Source: Ctena decussata (Eukaryota > Mollusca > Bivalvia > Lucinida > Lucinidae). From it: a stretch of DNA of 64,000 nucleotides. Every line of letters starts with the position of its first letter. The first letter of the stretch is position 1. The notes under the pieces were generated by a model. The model was not told where the DNA came from. It did not search any database and worked only from the letters and a program-made list of their open reading frames with translations. The position numbers and the translations under genes were made by a program. Positions 43,301 through 53,879 of this stretch are shown here, piece by piece. The stretch is taken from contig OZ022501.1 in assembly GCA_963989385.1 (NCBI GenBank), positions 88,892,979 to 88,956,978 on the forward strand, read 5' to 3'.

Positions 43301-46300
43301 GCTTTGAACAATCTAGCTCAGAAGTCTGTAAATACATGTACTTGCATGAAACCTGAGGGACTTAAGGTAAATAGGTACATTTCAGGGGAAACAACCCAGC
43401 AATTTATATATTTTTTTTAATGAAGATCGACTTCTTAAAGGAAAGAATACATCCATAGCAACCAGTTTTTTTCCTTTAAAGGCCTATTTGGACTAAAAAG
43501 GCAGAATCAGGTAGATTGTCTCTAGACACCAAAGAGTAAACATCTCCTGCAAGTAATATTACTCCAATAAGTGATCTGATTGGCTGTTACTTGTTTGAAA
43601 AAATTTACCCGGAGAATGATTGACAGTCTTGTAATCTGAATGGTCAATAGCCTTGGGCCTAAGAATTAGTTGTTATCAGTAAAACAGTACCTACACAATA
43701 GCTATGCACACTTACAGTCTTAAGCAGGTAGCTCAATCCTTTTCCAGGTATTATAGGGTCCAGCCTTTAAGAGTAGACATTTTTGAAAAGCTCCTTCATC
43801 TGGAGAAGTGAATAGAAAGTGAGGGAAAGCAGCATAAACTTTGGTTAGAGTTCTCTGGTCAGCTCTGTTTGTGAGCATGCAAGGGCAGATAAGACACAGT
43901 GCTCCATGGAATTCTTAAGTTGACACCTGAGAGTAATTTTTTTGTTTTTTTTTTTTGTTATTTATCCATAAATAATTTGTGGCATCTCATTAAAGCTGCC
44001 ATACCAAGGTTTCCCACCATACCTTGTTTTGAACCATGATCAGAAATCTTTCAGAGCTCCAGATAAGAACGGGTAACAGAGATAATTTTTAGCTCACCAG
44101 AGCCGAAGGCTCCGGGGGAGCTTATAGGATAGGCACTTGTCCGTCGTCGTCGTCGTCTGTCGTATGTCGTCATCTGTCGTCCTTCAACACTTTCAAACAA
44201 CATCTCCTCTGAAGCCACAGGGCCGATTGGGTCCAAATTTTATCTGTAGCATCCTTGGGCTGGGGGATTGAAAGTTTGTGTTTTTTATGAAAATTGGCTC
44301 ATAATTTTGGTTGCTATGGTAGCTTAGAGTTCCCATAGGCTTATAATGGGTAAAATTGAAAAATGGCATTTACTGCCAAGCCATTACAGATATTTTGACA
44401 AAACTTTCATAGAAATGTTCCTTTAGAAGTGTTCAATCAGCCATATGTTTTTAGGCCCACTGCCCTTTTTATTGGTTGCCATGGAAACCAAAATGCAAAA
44501 AAGAAAAAAAAGATACTTAAAAATTATCTTCTCCGAAACCGCTAGGCTGATTGGGCCAAGATTTTATCTGTAGCACCTTTGGGCTTGGGGATTGAAAGTT
44601 TGTGTTTTTTATGAAAATCTGCTTTTTAGTGTGGTTGCTATGGCAACTTAGAGTTCCCATAGACTTACAATCAAGAAAATTGTAAACTGGCATTTACTGC
44701 TAAGCCATCAAATATATTTTGATAAAACTTTCAAAGAAATGTTCCTTGAGAAGACTTTTATCAGGTATATGTTTTGTAGCCCACTGCGCTATATATTGGT
44801 TGCCATGGAAACCAAAATGCAAAAACAGAAAAAAATACTTGAAAAATTATCTGCTCTGAAGCCAATGGGCCAATTGGGCCCAGATTTTATCTGTAGCATC
44901 CTTGGGCTAGGGGATTGAAAGTTTATGTTCTTTATGAAAATCAGCTTCTTAGTTTGGTTGCTATGGCAACTTGAGTTTCATTGACTTATAATGGGGAAAA
45001 TCAAAAAATGGCATTTACCGCCAAGCCATTGCAGATATTTTGACAAAACTTTCATAGAAATGTTCCTTGAGAAGTCTTTATAAGCTATATGTTTTTTGGC
45101 CCACTGCTCTTTTTATTGGTTACCAAAATGAAAAAATAGAAGGAAAAAAATACCTTAAATTATCATGTCGGAACCATATGCTCTATGAGGCAGAGACTTC
45201 ATAGACATACAGATCATATTAGCCTTTACAGATTTCATGTTTTCCATTGTCACTGTTCAAAGGACATGGTTGGTATGGCAACTTATAATGGAAAAAAAAC
45301 AACAAAAAATGGGATTCATTGCTAAGTCATTGCAGATATTCTGAACTTACATTTTCAGAATTGTTCCTCAAGTGGTCTTCAATTAGCCTTATACTTTTTC
45401 TGCACACTGCTCATTTTGATCATGGCAACCAAAAGGAAAAAAAAAATATCACAAAAAATTCTTAAAAAGTTACTCTTTTTTGTTGCCAGGGCAATCAAAA
45501 TGTGGAAAAGTTACATATTTTGTTATCAACACAACAGACTGTCAGACTGAGACTTTGTAGTTGTATATTTTGTATTAGCCTGTACAAATGTGACAGCAAC
45601 TTTGAGCCTATATTAATGTGACAGCAATTTGGAGCTAGAGATCTGGTGAGCTTTGTGGCCCGTGGGCCTCTTGTTCTTGTTTCTCATGGAAAATATATGT
45701 TGTGATCCCTCATTAGAACCATCTCAGCAAGACAGTTCTAATGAGGAGTCTTAATATATGTTTTAATGCAGAAATATTGAAAATTATCCTTTAACTATCG
45801 CTGTTACCCCTTTTTATCTGGAGCTCTGAATTCTATACCAGTATCTGAAATTATGTACATGTAGCATTATAATTGAATGTCCTCTTTAACTGCTGAAGAT
45901 TATATAATAGAGAAAGAACCACTAGTCAACAAATTTATATCCGTCCCAAAGGATAAAGGTAAGAACTACCCTAGACTTTGCAACAGACCTTGTTTAATAT
46001 GAGGGCTGTTCATTAAAAAATGCTATCTGACACCTATGTCTGTATAAATTTCTAACATGTATATAATGTTACATTGTGTATACCCCAGGACTATCAGTTG
46101 ATTTGGAAAATAAATTCAGTTTTGAAAACAGGGTTTGAGGTTATAAAACTTGAGAATAATCTCAAACTCAAAATAAAGCTCACTTATTGGCTGCTTCCGA
46201 GCATGTGCTCGGAAGCAGCCAATCAGTGTGCTTTATTTTGAGTTTGAGAATGTACTCAAGTTTTATAACCTCTGGGCCAGGTTTATATTAAAGCTTGGTC

Positions 46301-49300
46301 TCTGTTTGATTTAAGTTCACCCCTAGGGTGCCAAAAGGCAGATTACAAAATTTAAGTCCTCAAAGGTTTTAAACAACCTGTTCACCTTAAAGCTGGTGAT
46401 TGTTTATTTTGTCTCAATCCCTTCCCACTTTTAAAAACTGTTTAGTCCAAGCTACATTTGTTTGTCCAGCATACAAAGCCTTGAAGCCAAATATTGTAGA
46501 TGCCTTAACTGGATCTACACTGTTTGTAAATTTACCTGTTTTCATTACTTTTTGTTTTTTGTGCTTTAGCAGTTAATGACTGTATGTATTGCTAATTGGT
46601 ACAATAAGGCCAGAAAGGTCAGATACTTGATGAAGCAACTCAACTCTAGGCAAAACAGTGTTAAAAACTGCTGTCATCACAGAATTAAGTTCTGTGCGTG
46701 CTTTGATGTGCAACACATCCAGAAAGTATGTGACTTACTGGCACAGGATGCTAATGCATACCTAGATAAATTGCTGCTAAATATGTAGGCATCTCTTTTG
46801 GGCAAGCTTTAAAACTAAAAAAAGAGATCTTGAAAATCAAAAATGATTTTCTGTATTTCAACATACAGAACACCAAACTATCCACTAAAACTCTGTTCTG
46901 AATAAGACCTTGTGGTTTTTCTAATTTAGTAACAGCTGATGAAACAATAAATGTTTATAGGACTGCTCTGTTTCTAATATACAAAACTTACCATACTGAT
47001 GTCCAGATATTTCATTTATTTTCAGGTAGTTTAAATTGTGCAGCATTCACAGCAGGTATCATAGAGGCTGTCTTAAATGGAGCCAATTTTGTAAGCATTT
47101 GTAAATATTTTATACTGCATCATAGTGTTACATTCTGTTTCTTGTTTGTTTGTTTTTTTTTTGTTTGTTTTTTTTTTTGCATATGTACCAGTATAAGAGT
47201 TTCAGCTACTTTATAACTACAGCTTATCCCTAAGAATTCTAAATATTGGGATAGAATTGAGCAACTTGCAGATCCAGATCGGACTGCTGCTACAGAGTCT
47301 GAAAGCATACAGTTTAGACCCTGATCAGACTGCTCTATAGGATGCAGCCAAAAGATGCAGATGGAACGGCATACGGTTTAGACCCTGATCAGACTGCTCC
47401 TACAGAGCAGTCTGATCAGGGTCTTAATGGTATGCTATTCCATCTGCATCTTTTGGCTGCATTACTGCACTGTAAAACCAAACTTTTCTCTTTTAAGACA
47501 ATAACAATAATTATTGTAACACTGCAGCTTTAAGATTCATAATGGAAAGTGTTTCAGTTAGCATAATTTGCGAAACCATTAATACAACGCATTCTGATAA
47601 TCATGAATGCAAAGAACAGAATTTTTATTATTTATTGACAAACAGAAGTAGTGTAAAGCTATCACTGTTCAATATATGATATTCCTTTCAGAAATTATTA
47701 TTAATTTTTTTTTTTTTTGTTTTTTTTTTTGCATAACATCTTGTGCTTGTTTTGTCATGAACCTACTGCAAAATTCCACTGAATAACAGGGGTATGATAA
47801 CATGATATGATATCATGTCACTGTAGAACTGCGCTTGTGCCAGTGTTATCCGGTCATGCCTTTAGACGCGATCTTTGAAGATGACTGGCTGCTGCATACT
47901 GACATTGCCCGTGATAACAATGTTTGATTGGTTAAATGACATCACCGACTTACGTCACAATGCATTTGCGACGTCAAAAAGTTCAAACAAATCTGTTTTT
48001 ACTTTTCTTTTGTGTGACACTCTTTACACCTGAAAATATTCTAATGATGCATGATAAATAGAAAACCATGTAAGTGTCTTTTGATATCAGGTTTATCAGG
48101 CTCGACCAGAAACACGTCGGACTGGCTCGGCAAGCCTCGCCATTCCTACGCTCTTTCTGGTCTCGCCTGATAAACTTGATATCAAAAGACACTAACATGG
48201 TATTCTCTATATTGATGCAAATTTTCAAACATTTCAGTGTATAGGTACACCTACATGTTTTCTGATAATTTTTACAAAGGGAGCAACTTTTGTGACTTTC
48301 TGTTGGCTTCCCTGGACAAAGAACCACTTTACATGTGTAGGTCTACTCTTAAAGACATTGAGTAGGAGCAAATTCTTATCCTTTAAGAGTTGACCTCCAT
48401 TGAGAAGGGAGGAATAAATGAAAATCACAGAAACTTATCCTTCCTGAAAGTGTACTAATTCACCTTTTAAAGTTGGATGAATATTACCAAGATCAGCTAT
48501 ACATGCAGAGTCAGATCATACAGTTTATCAAGGTATAAGTATAACCTACAAACAGTTGCATTGTCAATGTCCTTTGCAAGACTTTAAAATTAGATACCTG
48601 AGTGATATTCCATTCCAGACCTACCTTTCCACTTTTCTATCCTCTATTAACCTGTTTTACTCAGAGTAGCAACTCAGCTGAATTTATACACTTCTACCTC
48701 ATTATAACATGCCTCCCTACATGTATAATGCAGATTTGGATGTAACATGCTCATATTTTGGCTTCCAAATGGTTACTTTCCTATAGTTCTATTGTTAATC
48801 ACCCCTTTGTAACACAGTTTCACTTATAACACAGTCTTTTTCCCTGAACCCCAAAGATAACATTATAATGAGGTAGAAGTGTATGCTGGTTATGAAAACA
48901 GGCCCATCATTCTGTAGAAGATGATGGATAACCTGGTGGTTTTACATTCCTTATAACAATGTTTCAGTCATTTCACAGGAAAGGGAGGGTGATAATAAAG
49001 GGCTCTGTGCAATGAAGGACTAATTAGACACAATTTTGCTTCCAGCAGAATCTGAACCCATGACTCTCTGATCCAAGTTGTGAGGACTAACTACTCCAAC
49101 TGCCACACAGCTACTTTCCACAACTGATTGTTATAAATGTTATATAATATTTATGCGATTTAGTATTATGAAATTGTCAGGCATGCTATTATGATACTTA
49201 TTTCCTCTCATCTGTTTCCAGCCTGCCAAAGTCACAGTTCACTGGCATAAAGGAACAACGTTTATGATCCGGTTTGACGAGTCTGTAATCATCAGAAATA

Positions 49301-49323
49301 ACATGGTGGAGGGAAAACAGTAG
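34265..49323 (+). CDS. TRAPPC5: Trafficking protein particle complex subunit 5
   Basis: Seven exons: 34265-34327, 39359-39447, 41658-41784, 42831-42888, 45899-45958, 47026-47090, 49222-49323. The joined CDS is 564 bp, 187 aa plus stop, matching the usual ~188 aa of animal TRAPPC5. TRAPPC5 is a Bet3-family subunit of the TRAPP complexes, the Rab-GEF tethers acting in ER-Golgi traffic. Recognisable blocks are [67 protein letters not shown] and [16 protein letters not shown]. All splice sites are AG/GT and all phases agree. The ATG was chosen because it opens a 21-residue exon ending SKGKVE, which matches the family start and splices in frame. Intron 1 (5 kb) holds a LINE fragment, and a LINE lies antisense just upstream of the ATG. 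Confidence 0.95.
34770..35985 (+). mobile_element. 3' part of a second CR1/L2-like LINE family, in TRAPPC5 intron 1
   Basis: RT pieces in three frames: [49 protein letters not shown] (34775-35110), then [21 protein letters not shown] (35149-35406), then [20 protein letters not shown] (35602-35847). Frameshifts and stops at about 35110, 35404 and 35572 break it. The 3' end is a TAGATG microsatellite tail (about 35961-35981), a common LINE 3' signature. It has the same orientation as TRAPPC5. Confidence 0.8.
36587..36664 (+). mobile_element. Solo 3'-end fragment of the same LINE family
   Basis: Repeats the 3' UTR of the 34.8-36.0 kb element (cacgaatgttttaaggt..gttcacagtgcgactatgcc..) almost identically, about 690 bp downstream, without coding sequence. 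It is a severely 5'-truncated insertion or a local duplication. Confidence 0.7.
37068..37205 (+). pseudogene. LINE RT C-terminal fragment
   Basis: Reads [20 protein letters not shown], which matches the R-(T/S)-S-(V/I)-T-x-(M/L)-LQ-L-W-x-(T/S)L-x-x-R block near the C-terminus of CR1/L2-like reverse transcriptases. No other domains remain. Confidence 0.45.
39359..39447 (+). CDS. TRAPPC5: TRAPPC5 exon 2
   Basis: Follows TGGTTTCAG and ends at GTAAGT. Encodes [20 protein letters not shown] and VYTVPELQS. The last two bases (AA) join A of exon 3 to give Lys. Confidence 0.95.
39876..40060 (+). mobile_element. Fragment of a hairpin-headed element (GGTCACCTGAATGAAGTTCAGG)
   Basis: Head hairpin 'cctgaatgaagttcagg' followed by 'aagagctattgtactacctc' and GGCGTTAGC repeats. 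Probably a truncated member of the same architecture class. Confidence 0.4.
40915..41142. mobile_element. MITE 'ACTTAAGTGGTTGCTA' family, copy 2
   Basis: Same element as 23831-24093, without the inner duplication. It lies in TRAPPC5 intron 2. Confidence 0.8.
41276..41580. mobile_element. Uninterrupted copy of the older foldback element (empty site)
   Basis: Collinear with the reverse complement of 16690-16531 joined to 14314-14185, lacking the 2.2-kb insert. Ends in the hairpin 'gaaactcgccaaaggctcga'. It lies in TRAPPC5 intron 2. Confidence 0.75.
41658..41784 (+). CDS. TRAPPC5: TRAPPC5 exon 3
   Basis: Follows TATTTACAG and ends at GTAAGG. Encodes [20 protein letters not shown] and [14 protein letters not shown], the core Bet3-fold helices. 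Phase 0 at the end. Confidence 0.95.
42222..42325. mobile_element. MITE 'CTAGATCCATCTTA' family
   Basis: Palindrome around 'tagatccatcttataagatg' with outer arms 'ttctttccagaacaatccc'. Relatives at 39539-39640, 42630-42735 and 53880-54245. Confidence 0.65.
42831..42888 (+). CDS. TRAPPC5: TRAPPC5 exon 4
   Basis: Follows TTATTTCAG and ends at GTATCC. Encodes [19 protein letters not shown] plus a split Tyr. The block matches the highly conserved [10 protein letters not shown] region of TRAPPC5. Confidence 0.95.
42951..43316. mobile_element. MITE with CAGTTGCTCAAAAC ends
   Basis: Related to 52761-53112. Contains two hairpins of 'aaaaatgtgagtagcttttgca' type. It lies in TRAPPC5 intron 4. Confidence 0.65.
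44091..45675 (+). mobile_element. Tandem-repeat element starting AGCTCACCAGAGCC (family ii)
   Basis: Opens with a hairpin 'ccagagccgaaggctccggg', then 'ggcacttgtccgtcgtcgtc', then 3-4 units of about 350 bp containing 'ccgattgggtccaaatttta' and 'ttgaaagtttgtgttttt'. It closes with 'ggtgagctttgtggcccgtg'. It lies in TRAPPC5 intron 4 and is nested in a foldback whose arms are 'agagctccagataagaacgg' (44052) and its complement near 45810-45830. Confidence 0.75.
45899..45958 (+). CDS. TRAPPC5: TRAPPC5 exon 5
   Basis: Follows CTGCTGAAG and ends at GTAAGA. Encodes [19 protein letters not shown] with split codons at both ends (Tyr upstream, Gly downstream). Confidence 0.9.
46128..46288. mobile_element. 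Foldback element sharing the GAGGTTATAAAACTT terminus
   Basis: Arms 'gaggttataaaacttgagaa' and its complement. The inner palindrome 'ctgcttccgagcatgtgctc' is unlike that of the 1.1-kb relative. It lies in TRAPPC5 intron 5. Confidence 0.75.
47026..47090 (+). CDS. TRAPPC5: TRAPPC5 exon 6
   Basis: Follows TATTTTCAG and ends at GTAAGC. Encodes [20 protein letters not shown] plus F. The NCAxFTAGI-EAVL block is diagnostic of TRAPPC5. Confidence 0.95.
47338..47463. repeat. Inverted repeat, ~125 bp
   Basis: 'ggatgcagccaaaagatgca' on the left and its complement on the right, with 'gaccctgatcagactgctcc' next to the centre. A partial third copy of that block lies at about 47310. Confidence 0.7.
47770..48205. 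mobile_element. Dispersed element with terminal hairpin, copy 1
   Basis: About 435 bp, shared with 53276-53708. The right part is a palindrome around 'cggctcggcaagcctcgccat'-type sequence with arms 'gtgtcttttgatatca'. It lies in TRAPPC5 intron 6. Confidence 0.75.
48279..48425. mobile_element. MITE 'ACTCTTAAAGGAAA' family, copy
   Basis: 'ctactcttaaagacattgag' opposed to 'cctttaagagttgacctcca'. It lies in TRAPPC5 intron 6. Confidence 0.55.
49010..49130 (-). mobile_element. Possible SINE remnant
   Basis: The minus strand has a tRNA-like head (gctgtgtggcagttggagta) and a box B-like GGGTTCAGATTC, then a short body. Strongly decayed. Confidence 0.35.
49222..49323 (+). CDS. TRAPPC5: TRAPPC5 exon 7 (stop codon)
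   Basis: Follows TGTTTCCAG. Encodes [20 protein letters not shown] and [13 protein letters not shown], then TAG at 49321-49323. The KVT-HWHKGTT-MI-F block matches the conserved C-terminus. Confidence 0.95.
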   Translation, partial: PAKVTVHWHKGTTFMIRFDESVIIRNNMVEGKQ

Positions 49324-49759
49324 CTGTTATCCAGTATTGATAGACTGCAGTGCTCATGCAGAAGCTCCTGTTTAAGCTCATGTTAATGTTTCTATGCCAG
49401 TTTTGTTTCTATGCCATTTTTCTATCCTTTTCAGGGCTTGACAAATAATAATTTGATCTACTTGTCTGGTAGACAGCTTCTACCGGAAGAAGCTGAAAGA
49501 CATGAGTTTCCCTATATAACTTATACATTTTCCTGGGCAAGTAAGAAAAATTTACTTGCCCAGCAAAAATTTCAACTTGTCCCGGGCAGCCAGACAATGG
49601 ATTTGTCAGGCCCTGCCTTTTTATTTCTCTACTCCCATTTTGAAAGCGCCTCTTTGTTATGTAAAGCAAACAGTCATAGGTGTTTCCCTTCGTAACCTGG
49701 AATAAATAGAGGATCTTCCATTCGTGCTCCTGTATTATTGCAGTGTTTCCCCTAAAGCG

Positions 49760-50980
49760 GAATGGAAGGGCGCCGCGCCCTGCCCCTTTTTGGTCCCGCC
49801 CTTCTGCCCCCAAAACGTGTCATAAGCGCCCTCCTGCCCGAAAAATAGCAGTAACCAGTCCCTTTTCCTGCGCTGCTATTACGATTCGGTTCCATTGTGT
49901 CCCATACCTGTAAAATCTGATAACTCAAGTCGATCGATAATCTGTACACATGCTTATCAATAAACACCAATCACGGTGATTAATCTGTGGCAATTATCAC
50001 CTCGCTGTACCCTGACCGTCATGTGTTAATTTACTTCGCCAACTGAAAACACATGCTGGTTACCGGCTTTTAAGATGTCAAATGCATTGCGGACATGGCG
50101 ATAGTAACCAAGACAATCAAAGAAACTCTCGTTAAAGGTACCAGCCTGTTCCGACTGTGAAATTAACGGGCAGCACCGTTAAACTCGTTTGCCTCGCTCC
50201 GATAATGACACGGGCCTAGTTGAGGGTGTGGCAGGTAGGGATTCAATCGACATAACGCTGCCGCTTGCCGCATCAATACGGATAACTATTTTTTTTAACG
50301 TATCATGTTGCTATACTACACATTTCGAGGCCTATTAGACGCGTACGACAATGCAATGATTCAATATCTATTTTCCCGGTAAACATGTCAGATACGTAAT
50401 GTACGGGTCATCACAAATACGGATCATGCTAAATTTGCGCAGGCTGATCAGATCATACATGTTTTCACAGGTCGTCGCAGGTGCCGACGATTTCTAATTA
50501 TGAAAGTCAGTTCGTTCACTTTAAGATTATTTTCCCGCATTTTTCTATCTAGTTCCCGCCGATTCAGGTGTACTATCTGTAGAACGAGAACCAGTCAATA
50601 TTTATTAATAGTAACTCGGGAAATCCGCGATCTTTAGCATCTCAACAGCTCAGCTGTCACCATGCAGTAATTTGCGATTTTACAAATTGACCGGCCCAGA
50701 TATGCAACAATACGCGATCCTTATTTGATATTTAACTATTCCAGAGAGGTCTTACGGTAGGTATGTTTATCTAAGTGTAGAAATAAACTCGGTTTTGAGA
50801 TAGACAGATTTTGAGTGTAAACAAGTATCAGCTTTGATCAAAATCACTAGAACAAATCAGACCCATCATCCGAGGTACAATTTTGGATGTGTATATGGAG
50901 GGTGAGGGAAAGGTGGGGAGGTAGTGGTGGTTTGAGAATGCCGGATTTTTTTTTTTTTTTAGCAGTTCATTTTTAGCAGT
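49760..50980. other. Interior of the CAGTGTTTCCCC element, non-coding
   Basis: No ORF of note. Includes 'gcgccctcctgcccgaaaaa' near the left end, which resembles the inner right end. The rest is unique in the window. Confidence 0.45.
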
Positions 50981-50990
50981 TCATTTTTTT

Positions 50991-52084
50991 TGTCCCCCGC
51001 CTTTTCGAAGAAAAGCGGAGGGACATAGTTTTCGGCATTCCGTCCTTCCGTCCATCCGTCCTTCCGTCCTTATTTCCGTCCTTCCGTCCCCCTAATGTAG
51101 TAGGTACCTTGTGTGCGCAACTCCTCCTACAGTGTTATGCCGATTCTTTCGAAACTTTACAGATATTTTTGTCATGGTCTGAAGATACGCATGTGGTTTG
51201 GATATAATCCTGAGATTATTTTTTGTCACTTTTTCCACAAGTTGAACTTAGTAATTTTTTAGGCGTTTTTACTATCAAAGTGACTAGATAGTGGGTACCT
51301 TGTGTGCGCAACTCCTCCAACAGTTGTATGCTGATGCCTTTGAAACTTCACAGGTGTTTTGGTCATGGTCTGAAGATACGCATGTGGTTTGGATATATTC
51401 CTGAGATTATTTTTTGTCACTTTTTCCACAAGTTGAACTTAGTAATTTTTTAGGCGTTTTTACTATCATAGTGACTAGATAGTAGGTACCTTGTGTGCGC
51501 AACTCCTCATACAGTTTTATGCCGATGCCTTTGAAACTTCACAGGTGTTTTGGTCATGGTCTGAAGATACGCATGTGGTTTGGATATAATCCTGAGATTT
51601 TTTTATGTCACTTTTTCCACAAGTTGAACTTAGTAATTTTTTAGGCGTTTTTACTATCATAGTGACTAGACAGTGGGTACCTTGTGTGCGCAACTCCTCA
51701 TACAGTTTTATGCCGATTCCTTCGAAACTTCACAGGTGTTTTGATCATTGTCTGAAGATATGCATGTGGTTTGGATATAATCCTGAGATTTTTTATTACT
51801 TTTTTCGCAAATTGAACTTAGCCATTTTCCAGACATTTTTACTATCAAAGTGAATAGATAGTTGGTACCTTGTGTGTGCAACTCCCCCTACAGTTTTATG
51901 CCAATTCCTTTGAAACTTCACAGGCGTTTTGATCATTGTCTGAAGATATGCATGTGGTTTGGATATAATCCTCACATTATTTTCTTTATTACTTTTTTCA
52001 TATTTTTAACTTAGCCGCTTTTCCAGCTCAAACACTTAAGTGTATATACAGTGGAGACCTAGTTTCCAAGGCGGGGGACATAAA
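50991..52084 (+). mobile_element. Tandem-repeat element starting TGTCCCCCGCC (family i)
   Basis: Opens with the hairpin 'cgccttttcgaagaaaagcgg', then 'gggacatagttttcggcatt', then a (CCGTCCTT)n stretch, then five ~188-bp units each starting near 'ggtaccttgtgtgcgcaact' (51104, 51294, 51484, 51675, 51868). It closes with the reverse motif 'ggcgggggacataaattcg'. No plausible ORF. Confidence 0.8.
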
Positions 52085-52760
52085 TTCGTCGAATTTGCTT
52101 GTTTTTTTTTTTTTTGTAATTCAACAATGCACTGGTCACACTAACACTATGAACAGTACTGCTAAATTACACTACATATTAACACATAATGGCACTGTTA
52201 CTGCACTGAAATGTCATACTTTTGAGGTTAACTATTAGATGTAGGCGGAACAACGTAAATAACATTGCTCCTCCAGATGCCTTTTGCCGCGCTAAAAGTG
52301 CCCTTTTTATCAGCAGCACCCTGCCCCTTTTTCAGTCTGGGGGAAACACTGTATTGAATTTATTAAACTCGTTGGGGAAAAAGATAAGATGCGAGGCTAT
52401 GCCGAGCATCTTATCGTTTTCCCCAACAAGTTTAATAAATTCAATAATACAGGAGCACGAACGGAAGATTCTATTTATCATATGACACTTAAATCGCATT
52501 TTATGAGCAAATTTTGCACTAAAAAGTCACGATTTCGCCATTAGAAAATGCGATGTTTGCATGGACGTCAACACATAACGTTACAACATAATTTGCATAA
52601 TTAATCCACTAGTGGATTATCGTTTTTAATGCATGGCTTTATTACACTCTCAGATGCAACGTCATATGTTAAACAAGATTTATTCTTATAAAACAAGTTT
52701 TCAGTAATCATGCTGTGACAGTACAATTTTATCAGTCACTCAAGTGTTTTCTTTCTTCCA

Positions 52761-53112
52761 AGGCCCAGTTGTTCAAAACTAATGATGTTAGTTAATGAGA
52801 CACTAAAATTTCAAACATATTGCACGCAAAAACACTGCCATTTTTTCCTGAAAAAATGTGAAGAACTTTTGCACTGCAAAAGCTCTTCACATTTTTTTCA
52901 GCAAAAAGTATTAGCACACTAGATTTTATATGTACTATAAGATTTAACAAATACTTCACTAACGACTTCATTAAAGCAAACAATGTTTTGAACAACTGGG
53001 ACATTTTTTTCAGCAAAAAGTATTAGCACACTAGATTTTATATGTACTATAAGATTTAACAAATACTTCACTAACGACTTCATTAAAGCAAACAATGTTT
53101 TGAACAACTGGG
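52761..53112. mobile_element. MITE with CAGTTGTTCAAAAC ends and a 112-bp tandem duplication
   Basis: Ends 'ggcccagttgttcaaaacta' and 'gttttgaacaactggg'. The right part is duplicated exactly in tandem (52889-53000 and 53001-53112). Relatives at 42951-43316 and 40360-40500. Confidence 0.75.
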
Positions 53113-53275
53113 ACAGGGCCCAGATATTTTATGTATGTATTGTCTATTTGTAATAAAACAGTGGAAAAGATATTTGTGTGCATGTGTCATTTTGTTACCT
53201 GCTTTTCACTTTATAAGATGCTTCTAGTGGGAGGTCTAACTATAGCATAGCAATCTGTGTTATCATGCATCTGCT

Positions 53276-53708
53276 GTAAAATTGCACTTGATAACAGGGG
53301 TATGATAACATAATGTAGTATCATGTCACTGTGGAACTGTGCTTGTTCTAATGTTATCAGGCGATGCCTTTATATTCAATCTCTGACAACACTTTGCTGT
53401 ATACTGACGTTGGCCATGGTAACAGCGCTCGATTGGCTGGATGACGTCACCAAATTACGTCACAACACATCCGCCTCATCAGCAAGTTCAAACAAAACTG
53501 CATTTGCTTTTTGTTTGTTTGAGTCTCTTCATACCCTTAAACCTTCTGATGATGCATGATAAGTAGAAAACCATGTATGTGTCTTTTGATATCAAATTTA
53601 TCAGGCTCGACCAGAAACACGTCAGACTGGCTCGGCAAGCCTCGCCATTCCTACGCTGTTTCTGGTCTTGCCTGATAAACTTCATATCAAAAGACACCAA
53701 CATGGTAT
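53276..53708. mobile_element. Dispersed element with terminal hairpin, copy 2
   Basis: Same order of blocks as 47770-48205 (ataacaggggtatgataaca, gatgacgtcacc, gaccagaaacacgtc). Confidence 0.75.
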
Positions 53709-53879
53709 CATAGACCAAATTCATGTTCATGGCACTCTGTGGTTTTAACATAGTTGTAGATCTGATTATTCACTTGTTTCTGCTGTTACCATATTTATCT
53801 GGCTTTACGACGGGGGCATTCTCCCCTATCCCACGGCCCCAAATATGTAAATCAGTTACATGTATATTTATTCTGCTTT

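Larger units (their letters stand above)
49741..52351. mobile_element. 2.6-kb non-autonomous DNA element with CAGTGTTTCCCC termini
   Basis: Begins CAGTGTTTCCCCTAAAG and ends CTGGGGGAAACACTG, with inner matches 'cgccctgcccctttttggtc' and 'caccctgcccctttttcagt' in mixed orientation. Direct repeat TATTG at 49736-49740 and 52352-52356. The CAGTG..CACTG ends resemble hAT termini, but hAT elements make 8-bp duplications and only 5 bp match here. No transposase frame seen. It carries a nested tandem-repeat element at 50991-52084. Confidence 0.7.
49702..52480. mobile_element. Small foldback element split by the 2.6-kb insertion
   Basis: The left arm 49702-49740 (..ttcgtgctcctgtattattg) pairs with the right end near 52440-52480 (caataatacaggagcacgaa). 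The hairpin centre lies at 52360-52440 (gttggggaaaaagataagat versus atcttatcgttttccccaac). Removing the insert and one TATTG restores a continuous ~160-bp palindrome. Confidence 0.75.
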
